Assembly: GCA_902826635.1 (NCBI GenBank)
Contig: CADEFQ010000007.1
Location: 58,521-102,588 of the forward strand
Source: an uncultured Pseudomonadota bacterium
GTDB lineage: Bacteria > Pseudomonadota > Gammaproteobacteria > Steroidobacterales > Steroidobacteraceae
Reading direction: 5' to 3'
Length of the DNA stretch: 44,068 nucleotides
The notes beneath the pieces were generated by a model that did no database searches, was not told the origin of the DNA, and saw nothing but the letters and a program-made list of their open reading frames with translations. This document shows, piece after piece, positions 27,656-35,264 of this stretch. Numbering within the stretch: position 1 is the stretch's first letter; each line of letters begins with the position of its first letter. Both the position numbers and the translations under genes were made by a program.

Positions 27656-28284
27656 GGGCGCGGCACCACGTGGCCGATGACCGCCCGACTGCCCGCACCG
27701 ACCAGCCGCAGGTCGACGCCCAGGGTTTCCTCGCCGCGCATGAACCAGCGCGACGACGTCGCTTGCGGCGTCTCGCAGTGACTCGGACCCGCGAGCCTCC
27801 AGCCTCGCGCGAGCAGCCGCGCGCACAACAAGCGCAGCGCATGCGCCGGCCTGCCCGCCAGCGACACGATGAACTGCGTGGCGTGCCCACTGGCGTCGTC
27901 GAACCCGATCGTGCGCAGGATCTCGCCGCCCGCGGGCAGATCGAACGGCAGCTCGGCCGCCGCGGCGAGCGGCGCACCGAGATCGACGCGCGACAGCACG
28001 ATGTCACTTCCGCCCCGCCCGTCCGGGCGCGCCTGCAGGGTCTCGTGCAGTGTGCCGAGGCGGCGGCTCACGACTTGCCACCCATCTCCCGTTGCAACCG
28101 GAGGGGGTGCGACCGCTCGATCGCGCGGCCAAAGCGCGAGCGCCTCCTCGGGTTGCCGAGGTGAATGAAGCCGGTGCAACTCGAGCGGCACGCGATCGAC
28201 CACCGCGGAATCGCTGGCAACCGGCATGAAATCCGGTGGCAGCGCGCCGGGTTGCAGCGCTGCGAGCAGCATGGCGATCAGCAC
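27652..28284 (-). CDS. Unrecognised secreted protein of the Tad operon
   Basis: I do not recognise this 210-residue protein. It starts with a short hydrophobic segment (MLIAMLLAALQPGALPP) that may be a signal peptide, then a proline-rich linker and a mixed domain. HALRLLCARLLARGWRLAG followed by SRWFMRGEETLGVDLRLVG is the most ordered-looking part. Two cysteines occur, in LLCARLL and SHCETP, which could form a disulfide in the periplasm. It lies between a TadE-like gene (7-base overlap) and the short pilin gene (4-base overlap), so it very likely acts in pilus assembly. Confidence 0.72.
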   Translation of the reverse strand: MLIAMLLAALQPGALPPDFMPVASDSAVVDRVPLELHRLHSPRQPEEALALWPRDRAVAPPPVATGDGWQVVSRRLGTLHETLQARPDGRGGSDIVLSRVDLGAPLAAAAELPFDLPAGGEILRTIGFDDASGHATQFIVSLAGRPAHALRLLCARLLARGWRLAGPSHCETPQATSSRWFMRGEETLGVDLRLVGAGSRAVIGHVVPRP

Positions 28285-29057
28285 CGCACGTACTCCCGCA
28301 CACGAATGAGCGGTCGCGGCGCGAGCCGGTCGGCGGGCACGATGTCGGGAGCCACCACACCCGGGCAGAACTCGCTCAGCCGGGGCTCAAAGAGCGCGAG
28401 CAGCGGCGTGAGTGGACGCACGATGGCCGTCACCGGTTCGATGACCCGCAGCGGCGCGAGGCCACGCACGCGCGTGCGGGTGGAGCGCGTATCGTCGGAT
28501 GACCAGGCGTCGCCGAGTACGCTCACGGCGGCGGACAGCACGAACGGTCGCGGCAGGAACGGCAGGCTCACCGAGCCGAGATCCGCACGCACGGTCGCCT
28601 GCGGCGCCCCGGTGGCGCGCAGGTCGAAGCGCCCCGGCGCGAGCGGCGCCGCGGGTGCAACGGCCGCCAGCGCGACTGAACTGGCCGCGCCGGCAAGGCC
28701 CCCGAGTGCGGCGGTCCGCGTCGCGACCGAGACGCTCGCGGGTGTGGCGAGCCAGCGCGAATTCGTCACCGGGTCGACCCATAGCCCCGCATAGGACGAC
28801 CACGAAGCGTCCCGCGACGCCCTCGCCGCCGACACCGGCCCCGGCGCTCCGTCGAACTGATACCGCCGCACTCGCAAGGCGAGCGACCCCGCCGCCTCCG
28901 GCGCGAGGACGCGATCAAACGCGGCGTAACGGGCCGCCCCTTGCGTCGCAAGGGCGAGGTCCTGCAGGCCGGCGATCGAGAGCAACGCGAGCCACAGAGG
29001 CACGAGCGCGAGCAGCACCACGAGCATTTCCGCCATCGCCTGCCCGCGCGACTTCAT
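28278..29057 (-). CDS. TadE-like minor pseudopilin (first copy)
   Basis: A 259-residue protein beginning MKSRGQAMAEMLVVLLALVPLWLALLSIAGL, a TadE-type prepilin N-terminus with Gly, then Glu at +5. After the helix comes a long alanine-rich periplasmic region and a C-terminal part with few cysteines (EFCPGVV and the final Cys). I chose the ATG at 29057 rather than 29072 because it gives the expected short leader and the usual 4-base overlap with the upstream gene. Much of the middle is low-complexity, so fold prediction from sequence is weak. Confidence 0.75.
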   Translation of the reverse strand: MKSRGQAMAEMLVVLLALVPLWLALLSIAGLQDLALATQGAARYAAFDRVLAPEAAGSLALRVRRYQFDGAPGPVSAARASRDASWSSYAGLWVDPVTNSRWLATPASVSVATRTAALGGLAGAASSVALAAVAPAAPLAPGRFDLRATGAPQATVRADLGSVSLPFLPRPFVLSAAVSVLGDAWSSDDTRSTRTRVRGLAPLRVIEPVTAIVRPLTPLLALFEPRLSEFCPGVVAPDIVPADRLAPRPLIRVREYVRC

Positions 29058-30232
29058 GGCGCAGGCAACCACGGCGGCGTCGCGAGGCGCGCCTGCCAGT
29101 ACGGCGAGTACAAGTTGGCCAGTTCCCGCCTACGGTCGGGACGCGCGGTCGGACGCTGGTGGAAGACGCGCGCTGAACCGAGCGCCGTCATCTCGGCACC
29201 ACGTGCGCCGGCAGCGGACGCAACCGGCGCCACGAGTTCGATGTCGAGACGCAGGTCGTTCGTGGCGCGCTCCTCGAGTCGTGCGACATCGCGCATGGAG
29301 GGCAGGCCGCGCGACAAACGCGAGCTGCGCAAGTCCCGCATCGCGGTCCGGGAGGTGCGACGGTTCACGCGGTAGCTTCCACCGTGACCTCCATGCACAC
29401 CGGTGCGCGCACCCTGCTCGGCGGCGCCCCAGCCGATCGAGTAGGCTTCGCGCCAGCCAAAGAGTTCACGCTGGTGCAGCGCGAAGGTATCCATACCGCG
29501 CCAGGTGTCGAAGCCGATCAAATCGGTGCCGCCGCGCTTCTCGAGCCGTACGATCACGGGAACACCGAACGAAGCACCCCGATCCGCGGTGAAGCGATCG
29601 AGCGAGCGGACGACGACCTCCTTCTGGCGTCCACGCTGCGCGCCGGCGTAGGCGCGAGTGAGCCTCGCCCACCGGGTGGCGTGGGTCGCGAGCAGCGCTT
29701 CGCCGCGGGCACTCGACGACGCTCCCGGAAAATTGTCCGAAGCGGTTCGCCGGGCCAGTTCGATCGCGGCCGGCATCGCGGCGAGATGCAGCGCATCGGC
29801 CGCTCGCGCGAAGTCGACCGTGAAGAGCGCGAGGACGGCTTCGCTACCCGTGAGCAACCGCTGGGCCACCCGGTTCACGTTCGCCATCACGTTGCGCAGC
29901 GCCTGGGTCGCCGTGCCGAGATACGGCACGAAGCGGGTGATGCGATTCGCACGATCCACCGTGCGCGTCATGTAATCGAGCCAGGAGCGCAGGCTCACCG
30001 ACTGCGCCATGGCCGCCTGGTTCGCGACGATTGCGCGGTTCATGTAGCTTTCGAAGTTGAGCACCCGCGCTTCGAAGATGGCGGCCGACATCGCCGCGGC
30101 GTCGGCGGAGTCGAGGAGACGGCGCTTCTGCGCAACGAGCCGGCCGCTGTCGTACACGAGGAGCGCCGCGACCACGAGGCACGAGAGCAGCGCCAGCACG
30201 AACACCACTGCATGCCCATGATCGCGGCGCAC
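29054..30232 (-). CDS. TadG-like Tad pilus protein
   Basis: A 392-residue protein with an N-terminal helix (HAVVFVLALLSCLVVAALLVYDSG) directly followed by QKRRLLDSADAAAMSAA, the Tad_G/TadE-like N-terminal pattern. A large periplasmic domain follows. There is no recognisable von Willebrand A domain, unlike classic TadG. Gly before His-Ala-Val lacks the Glu at +5, so it may not be processed by prepilin peptidase. It begins 3 bases after the Flp pilin stop and overlaps the next gene by 4. Confidence 0.78.
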   Translation of the reverse strand: MRRDHGHAVVFVLALLSCLVVAALLVYDSGRLVAQKRRLLDSADAAAMSAAIFEARVLNFESYMNRAIVANQAAMAQSVSLRSWLDYMTRTVDRANRITRFVPYLGTATQALRNVMANVNRVAQRLLTGSEAVLALFTVDFARAADALHLAAMPAAIELARRTASDNFPGASSSARGEALLATHATRWARLTRAYAGAQRGRQKEVVVRSLDRFTADRGASFGVPVIVRLEKRGGTDLIGFDTWRGMDTFALHQRELFGWREAYSIGWGAAEQGARTGVHGGHGGSYRVNRRTSRTAMRDLRSSRLSRGLPSMRDVARLEERATNDLRLDIELVAPVASAAGARGAEMTALGSARVFHQRPTARPDRRRELANLYSPYWQARLATPPWLPAP

Positions 30233-30235
30233 GGC

Positions 30236-30484
30236 TTACTGCTCGAAATCCTGCAGGGTCTTCTGCGACTGACCCTCGGTGTTGGAGCGCTGTTGCGCCT
30301 GGTTGACGGCGCCGCGCGCACCGCCGGAGTTCGAACCGGCGAGCGCCGATGCCGCCACCGAGGTCTGGCCGCGCACGATGTCGCCGAACGCCGTATAGAC
30401 GCCGATCGCGGCAACCGCGATGAGCGCCACGATGATGATGTACTCGGTCATGCCCTGACCGCGGGAAAGCAGCTTCGAAGTCAT
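30236..30484 (-). CDS. flp: Flp-type major pilin with an extended polar tail
   Basis: An 82-residue prepilin. SRGQGMTEYIIIVALIAVAAIGVYTAFGDIV matches the Flp motif with Gly cleavage site, Glu and Tyr at +5 and +6, and one hydrophobic helix. About 42 residues follow that are rich in Gln, Ser, Asn and Gly (SNSGGARGAVNQAQQRSNTEG), longer than in usual Flp pilins. It is first in the operon and has a strong GGAGG ribosome binding site 8 bases before the ATG at 30484, consistent with being the abundant subunit. Confidence 0.88.
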   Translation of the reverse strand: MTSKLLSRGQGMTEYIIIVALIAVAAIGVYTAFGDIVRGQTSVAASALAGSNSGGARGAVNQAQQRSNTEGQSQKTLQDFEQ

Positions 30485-30498
30485 GGACGTGTCCTCCG

Positions 30499-30517
30499 CA
30501 ATGCCGAGCTTGCATTG
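30499..30517 (-). promoter_or_regulatory. Inverted repeat next to the flp ribosome binding site
   Basis: CAATGC and GCATTG flank a 7-base spacer. The arms end directly beside the GGAGG (30493-30497) used by the flp pilin gene. In the pilin mRNA this could fold into a small hairpin that affects translation, or it could be a dimeric regulator site in the 110-base divergent gap. Confidence 0.35.
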
Positions 30518-30594
30518 AAGGCCCACGCCGTCCGAAAGACACGCCGAGAAAGCGCCCTCTTTACCGCGAAATCCACAAGCGCGACACTGCCGCC

Positions 30595-31716
30595 ATGCGC
30601 ACGCACTCAGTCCTCGCCTGCCTCCTGGCTTTTTTCGTCACGGCGTCCCCGGCCGACACGCCCGCGACGACACCTCCCGACGTCGCGCGGATCATCCAGG
30701 CGCTCGATCTCCGACCGGATCCGGTGCCGATACGGGAGCACGCGGGCTGGCAGCCGGCACGCCGCATCGTTGTCCGCGCCGACTTCGGGCCGGACGCGCG
30801 CGGATTCCTTGCGCCGGCGGCTGCGGGCGCCGAGATCGTCGTCGTCGCCACTCCGCAGGAAGCACTCCTCGCTGCGCCCGGCACCGACGCGTTCCTCGGA
30901 TACTGCGAGGGCGACATACTCGCCGCCGCGCCCGAGGCTCGCTGGGTGCAGGCGTTTTCGGCCGGCGTCGAAAAGTGTGTCGCCCTGCCCGCCGTTCACG
31001 CGCGCGGCATCGTCGTCACGAACATGCAACGGGCCCTCGGGCCCCCGATGGCCGAACATGCGATGGCGCTGCTCCTCGCGCTGTCGCGCCATCTCGACAC
31101 GTATATCGCCCGGCAGGCCACCGGCACCTGGGAACCTTCGACCGGCAACACCGTGCCGGTGCAGGTGCTCACCGGCAAGACGTTGCTCGTGGTCGGGCTC
31201 GGCGGGATCGGCACCGAAGTCGCGAGCCGCGCCCACGCGCTTGGCATGCGAGTAATCGCGACCCGCGCCTCCGCTCGCCCGGGGCCGCCCTTCGTCGAAT
31301 ACGTGGGAAAACCCACTGAGTTGCACACGCTCGCGGCGCGCGCCGACGCAGTCGTCGCGGCGCTCCCCCTGACCGCCGAGACGCGCGCGCTTTTCGATGC
31401 GAAATTCTTCGCTGCGTTGAAGAAAGGCGCGTACTTCGTGAATCTCGGTCGCGGTGCGAGCGTCGTCACGGCAGACCTCCTGGCCGCGCTGAATTCGGGG
31501 CAGCTCGGCGGCGCGGGCCTCGACGTCACCGATCCCGAGCCGCTGCCACCCGATCACCCGCTGTGGCGCGCGCCGCGCACGATCATCACGCCGCACATGT
31601 CGGCGACGACGGATGCCGACCTCGGCAGCCGCCGCTTGATCGTGCGTGAGAACCTCCGTCGCTGGCAGGCGGGTGAAGCGCTGCTCTCCGTCGTCGACAT
31701 CAAACGCGGCTACTGA
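30595..31716 (+). CDS. D-2-hydroxyacid dehydrogenase with an apparent signal peptide
   Basis: A 373-residue NAD-dependent dehydrogenase of the D-isomer 2-hydroxyacid family. The nucleotide fold is marked by LLVVGLGGIGTEVASRAHALGM, and the catalytic set by NLGRGASVV (Arg), DVTDPEPLPPDHPLW (Glu) and TPHMSA (His). The odd feature is the N-terminus: MRTHSVLACLLAFFVTASPADTPA looks like a Sec signal peptide with cleavage near ASPA, yet the enzyme needs NAD. No later in-frame Met occurs before the core domain, so a mis-chosen start does not explain it. The hydrolase gene follows by 2 bases, so they form an operon. Confidence 0.86.
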   Translation: MRTHSVLACLLAFFVTASPADTPATTPPDVARIIQALDLRPDPVPIREHAGWQPARRIVVRADFGPDARGFLAPAAAGAEIVVVATPQEALLAAPGTDAFLGYCEGDILAAAPEARWVQAFSAGVEKCVALPAVHARGIVVTNMQRALGPPMAEHAMALLLALSRHLDTYIARQATGTWEPSTGNTVPVQVLTGKTLLVVGLGGIGTEVASRAHALGMRVIATRASARPGPPFVEYVGKPTELHTLAARADAVVAALPLTAETRALFDAKFFAALKKGAYFVNLGRGASVVTADLLAALNSGQLGGAGLDVTDPEPLPPDHPLWRAPRTIITPHMSATTDADLGSRRLIVRENLRRWQAGEALLSVVDIKRGY

Positions 31717-31718
31717 CC

Positions 31719-32483
31719 TTGCCCATTTTGCAGGCGCCCGGTGGCGCGCTTCACTACGAATGCCATGGCGGGCGCGATCGTGCCGCGCTCCTGCTGCTGC
31801 ACGCCCTCGGTAGCTCGCTCGCGATGTGGGATGACCAGATATCGCGCCTCGCGCGGCACTTCCATGTCATCCGCTATTCGATGCGCGGCCACGGCGAATC
31901 ATTGATCGACGGTGCACCGGACCTCGACATCGATGCGCTCGCAAGCGATGCCTGCGCCGTGCTCGATGCCCTCGCAATTCCGCGCGCGCATTGGTGCGGC
32001 ATCTCCCTCGGCGGCATGACGGCCATGCGAGTCGCCCGCCGGTTTCCCGAACGCGTAGACAGGCTCGTGCTCGCCAACACTGCCGTGAATTTGCCGCCGC
32101 CCTCCATCTGGACCGAGCGCATGGCGCTCGTGCGGGAACACGGGATGGCGCCGCTCGCCGATGCGACGATGGAACGCTGGTTCACGACGACCTTCCGCCG
32201 GCGCGATCCCGGTGCGGTGGCAGGCATCCGGAGCATCTTCCTCGCGACCCGCCCACAAGGCTACGCGGCAGCCTGTGCAGTCCTGCGCGACGTGGATCTG
32301 CGCGCGGACCTCCCGTTCATCCGTGCGCCAACACTCGCAATCGCGGGCGCGCACGATGCCGGCACGCCGCCGGTGATTCCCGGCGCGCAGATCGTGATGC
32401 TCGACGCAGCGCACCTTTCGAACATCGAGGCGCGGGATTCATTCACCGCCGCGGTGCTCGCGCACCTCGGGATCAGGAATTGA
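31719..32483 (+). CDS. Alpha/beta hydrolase, 3-oxoadipate enol-lactonase-like
   Basis: A 254-residue alpha/beta hydrolase with oxyanion-side LLLHALGSSLAMWD, the nucleophile elbow GISLGG (Ser in CGISLGGM), an Asp in AGAHDAGTPP and His in DAAHLSNIEA. The overall sequence resembles PcaD-type enol-lactonases, but that is a broad family, so the substrate is open. It starts with a TTG only 2 bases after the dehydrogenase stop. Its end overlaps the convergent sensor kinase gene by 11 bases. Confidence 0.85.
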   Translation: MPILQAPGGALHYECHGGRDRAALLLLHALGSSLAMWDDQISRLARHFHVIRYSMRGHGESLIDGAPDLDIDALASDACAVLDALAIPRAHWCGISLGGMTAMRVARRFPERVDRLVLANTAVNLPPPSIWTERMALVREHGMAPLADATMERWFTTTFRRRDPGAVAGIRSIFLATRPQGYAAACAVLRDVDLRADLPFIRAPTLAIAGAHDAGTPPVIPGAQIVMLDAAHLSNIEARDSFTAAVLAHLGIRN

Positions 32484-33897
32484 GTCGCGGCGCCTCAATC
32501 CCGAAATAGTCCGGTTCGAGCGGAGTCTCGCCTTCCGCGACCCGCGGCAGCGTAAGCGTGACTTCGAGGCCGCCCGCCGACAGGTTGCGCGCTCTCGCCG
32601 AGCCTCGATGCAGGCGCATCGCGCGCGCCGCGATCGCCAGCCCGAGACCCGAACCTGAGGGGTCGCGTGGCTGTGCCCCCTCGACCCGGTAGAACGGCTC
32701 GAATATGTGCGCGAGCGCGTCCGCCGGCACGCCGGGCCCGCGGTCCTGCACGACGATGCCGACTTCGCCACCGGCCTCTTTCAAGCGGATGTCGATGTGC
32801 GTGCCCTCCGACGTATGGCGAATTGCGTTCCGCAACACGTTCTGCAACGCGCTGCCGAGGATCATCGGATTCGCGTACACACGGGCCTGCACGTTTTCGG
32901 CATCGTGCAGTTCAAGCGCGCAATGCCGCTGTGCGGCCTCGAGGCGGGCATCTTCAACGACCTCCTCGACGAATGGAGACAGCTCGATCACCTGGAACTT
33001 CGGGGGCCGCGACATCGCGTCGAGGCGCGACAGGCTCAGGATCGAGCCGATCATGTGATCGAGCCGGTCGACCTGCTGCTGGATGCGCGCCACGTCGGCC
33101 TCGAGCCGGCTCTCGGGATCGTGACGACGCAGGAGTTCGATCGCGACATTCAGGCGCGCGAGCGGTGTGCGCAGCTCATGCGACATGTCGCGCACGAGCT
33201 GGTCCCGCGCGTTGAGCAAGTGTTCGAGCCGGCCTGCCATCGCGGTGAAATCCCGCGCGAGCGTGCCGAGCTCGTCGTTGCGACCGATCACGCGCGCACT
33301 GATGTCGGGCGCTGCAAGGCCCGCCGAGAATGAGCGGGTCGCGCGCGCAAGCTCCCGGACCGGCCGGCTGAAACTGCGCGCGAGGATGCCCGCCACGGCG
33401 CCACTCATCACGATCGCGAGCGCGATCAGCAGCAGCGGCAGCTCCTTGATCCCCACTTGCGACCACCACGAAGGATCGCGCTCGACCAGGTACACGGCCA
33501 GCCGGCGACCATCGGGCAACCGCACCTGCGGCACCCAGCGCGTCGGATAGAGGGCCGGCGAGGACAACTCCGGGTCGGGCTTCAGGATGGCCGGCGTGCG
33601 GCTCGCGAGGCCCGGGGGCACGGCTCGTCCCAGCAGGTCGGTTCCCTCTTTGCCCACCACCAGCACCCGCTTGTCGTCCTGCGCGGCGTCTTCCGCCTGC
33701 AGCCAGTCGCGCAGCGCGGCTTCCCCGCCGCGATCGACCGCAGCCGCTGCCGCCGCGGCGACATGGGCTGCGTCGTGCCCTGCGAGGCGTTCGATGCGCT
33801 GGCTCACCATCACGAAACTGACGGCCGTGCCGAGCGCGAGCATCAGGAGGCTCGCGATGCTCACCGTGACGAAAATCCGGCTGTAAACGCTTTTCAT
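32473..33897 (-). CDS. Sensor histidine kinase, CpxA-like
   Basis: A 474-residue membrane kinase. Helix 1 is at about residues 9-31, a periplasmic sensor of about 120 residues follows, helix 2 lies at about 151-172 and a HAMP domain follows. The dimerisation domain has the phosphoacceptor His240 in DMSHELRTPLARL, and the ATPase domain has NVLRNAIRHTSEG (N box), VQDRGPGVP (G1) and SGSGLGLAIA (G2). Topology resembles CpxA, which senses envelope stress. The start overlaps the response regulator by 4 bases; upstream sequence in the frame belongs to that gene. Confidence 0.92.
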   Translation of the reverse strand: MKSVYSRIFVTVSIASLLMLALGTAVSFVMVSQRIERLAGHDAAHVAAAAAAAVDRGGEAALRDWLQAEDAAQDDKRVLVVGKEGTDLLGRAVPPGLASRTPAILKPDPELSSPALYPTRWVPQVRLPDGRRLAVYLVERDPSWWSQVGIKELPLLLIALAIVMSGAVAGILARSFSRPVRELARATRSFSAGLAAPDISARVIGRNDELGTLARDFTAMAGRLEHLLNARDQLVRDMSHELRTPLARLNVAIELLRRHDPESRLEADVARIQQQVDRLDHMIGSILSLSRLDAMSRPPKFQVIELSPFVEEVVEDARLEAAQRHCALELHDAENVQARVYANPMILGSALQNVLRNAIRHTSEGTHIDIRLKEAGGEVGIVVQDRGPGVPADALAHIFEPFYRVEGAQPRDPSGSGLGLAIAARAMRLHRGSARARNLSAGGLEVTLTLPRVAEGETPLEPDYFGIEAPRLNS

Positions 33898-34583
33898 GCG
33901 GGTTCGCCCGGGTCCATTGCGTAGCCCGCGCCGCGCACGCCGCGGATCTCCGGTGCGCCCTCGCCCAGCTTGCGCCGCAGGTTCGCGACGTGCGTGTCGA
34001 TGCTTCGGTCGAATGCCTCGAGCGGGCGCCCGAGCGCGCGCTCGCACAATTGCTGGCGACTGACGACCTGGCCCGCCGAGCGCATCAGCTCCTCGAGCAC
34101 GCGCGCCTCGGCACCGGTCAGCGCCACGGCGCGCTCGCCGACCGCCGCCTTGCTACGCGCCAGATCCAGCACCAGATCGCCGACGGTCAGCCGGCGGTCC
34201 GCGGGACCGGCGGCACTCGCGGCGGGGCGGCGCAGGATCGCCCGGATGCGCGCGATCAGCTCGCGCGGATGAAAGGGCTTCGCGAGATAGTCGTCGGCGC
34301 CCACCTCGAGCCCGACGATGCGGTCCACGGCGTCCCCGCGCGCGGTCAGCATCAGGACCGGCACCGCACTGCGCTTGCGCAGCGCGCGCAGTACGTCGAA
34401 ACCGCTCATGCCGGGCAGCATCACGTCGAGCACCGCGAGGTCCACGCGATGCTGCTCGAGATGCGCGAGCGCCGCCGGACCCGAATGCACGCTCGCGACG
34501 CCGAAATCCTCACCCGCGAGCAATTCCTCGAGCATGGCGCAAAGATCGCGATCGTCATCGATGAGCAGCAGTTGGGCGGGCAT
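33894..34583 (-). CDS. OmpR-family response regulator, CpxR-like
   Basis: A 229-residue regulator. The receiver has the acidic pocket (IDDDRDL), phosphoacceptor Asp53 in LAVLDVMLPGMSG, Thr80 and Lys102 in DYLAKPFHP. The C-terminal winged-helix domain has ALTGAEARVLEELMRSAGQVVSRQQLCERALGRPLEAFDRSIDTHVANLRRKLG, very like CpxR. It would act with the kinase encoded next, possibly on the repeats at 34.64 kb. The ATG at 34583 has no ribosome binding site but has TACACT 8 bases upstream, suggesting a leaderless message. Confidence 0.93.
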   Translation of the reverse strand: MPAQLLLIDDDRDLCAMLEELLAGEDFGVASVHSGPAALAHLEQHRVDLAVLDVMLPGMSGFDVLRALRKRSAVPVLMLTARGDAVDRIVGLEVGADDYLAKPFHPRELIARIRAILRRPAASAAGPADRRLTVGDLVLDLARSKAAVGERAVALTGAEARVLEELMRSAGQVVSRQQLCERALGRPLEAFDRSIDTHVANLRRKLGEGAPEIRGVRGAGYAMDPGEPA

Positions 34584-34591
34584 GGACGCCC

Positions 34592-34597
34592 AGTGTA
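34592..34597 (-). promoter_or_regulatory. -10-like box TACACT before the response regulator
   Basis: On the minus strand TACACT lies 8 bases before the ATG at 34583, with no ribosome binding site between them. It fits the leaderless pattern seen at several other genes of the window, but only as a weak four-of-six match. Confidence 0.35.
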
Positions 34598-34637
34598 GAC
34601 GCTCGAACGATGCAACTCATCCCGCGCCCTGCCCCGC

Positions 34638-34663
34638 CTTTGCACTTCTTTGCACAGCTTTGC
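34638..34663. promoter_or_regulatory. Three phased GCAAA repeats in the divergent regulator/fasciclin gap
   Basis: CTTTGC occurs at 34638, 34648 and 34658, exactly 10 bases apart; on the minus strand this is GCAAA-N5-GCAAA-N5-GCAAA. CpxR of E. coli binds GTAAA-N5-GTAAA, so this looks like a site for the CpxR-like regulator encoded 55 bases away. It lies between that gene and the fasciclin gene and could control both. Confidence 0.55.
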
Positions 34664-34714
34664 CGCAGGCACACGTTGCGGCTGCGGTCCGGGCGGTAAT
34701 CTCTCGCCCACCCT

Positions 34715-34720
34715 GAGGAG
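34715..34720 (+). promoter_or_regulatory. Strong ribosome binding site of the fasciclin gene
   Basis: GAGGAG ends 7 bases before the ATG at 34728. It fixes that start over an upstream in-frame GTG-type start, and marks the gene as likely well translated. Confidence 0.7.
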
Positions 34721-34727
34721 AGATCAC

Positions 34728-35207
34728 ATGCAGTTCAAGAAAATCATCGTCGCACTCACGCTCACCACGCTCGGCGCCGCCGCCCTGGCCACCGCGCAGG
34801 ACAAGCGGGTCGGCGACATCATTCACACCGACGCCCGCTATTCCACGTTCGCCAAGGCGCTCGACGCGGCCGGCCTCGACAGCCTGCTCGCCGGCAGCGA
34901 CGCGGTCACCGTGCTCGCGCCGACCGACGAAGCCTTCGCGAAGCTCCCGGCCGGCACCGTCGACAACCTGCTGAAGCCCGAGAACAAGGCGCAGCTCGAA
35001 GCGCTGATCAAGCGCCACCTCGTCAGCGGCCGCCTCGACCAGTACACGCTCAAGCGCGAGCGCGAGATCGACACGGTCGGTGGTGACAAGCTCGCCGTGA
35101 AGCTCGTCGCCGGCAACCTCCGCATTGCCGACGCCCGCGTGTTCGGCCGGCAGACGCTCGCCGTCAACGGCACGGTGCAGCCGCTGGATGCGGTGCTGAC
35201 GAAGTAA
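34728..35207 (+). CDS. Secreted fasciclin (FAS1) domain protein
   Basis: A 159-residue protein with a signal peptide (MQFKKIIVALTLTTLGAAALATAQ) and one FAS1 domain: DIIHTDARYSTFAKALDAAGL, the conserved VTVLAPTDEAFAKLP, LIKRHLVSG and the C-terminal IADARVFGRQTLAVNGTVQPLDAVL with the H-box-like region. Bacterial FAS1 proteins act in adhesion or the cell envelope. The gene stands alone, divergent from the two-component system, with a strong ribosome binding site and its own terminator, which suggests it is a target of that system. Confidence 0.92.
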   Translation: MQFKKIIVALTLTTLGAAALATAQDKRVGDIIHTDARYSTFAKALDAAGLDSLLAGSDAVTVLAPTDEAFAKLPAGTVDNLLKPENKAQLEALIKRHLVSGRLDQYTLKREREIDTVGGDKLAVKLVAGNLRIADARVFGRQTLAVNGTVQPLDAVLTK

Positions 35208-35230
35208 GCGTTTTCTTTTTGTTCGTTCGA

Positions 35231-35264
35231 GCGGCCGGGCCTGCACGCCCGGCCGCTTTGCTTT
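35231..35264 (+). terminator. Intrinsic terminator after the fasciclin gene
   Basis: A perfect 10-bp GC-rich stem (35231-35240 with 35247-35256) with a 6-base loop is followed by TTTGCTTT. It lies 23 bases after the fasciclin stop and ends at the stop of the convergent RND permease. It is the only clear terminator at a convergent junction in the window. The T-run is interrupted, so it may be only moderately strong. Confidence 0.75.
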
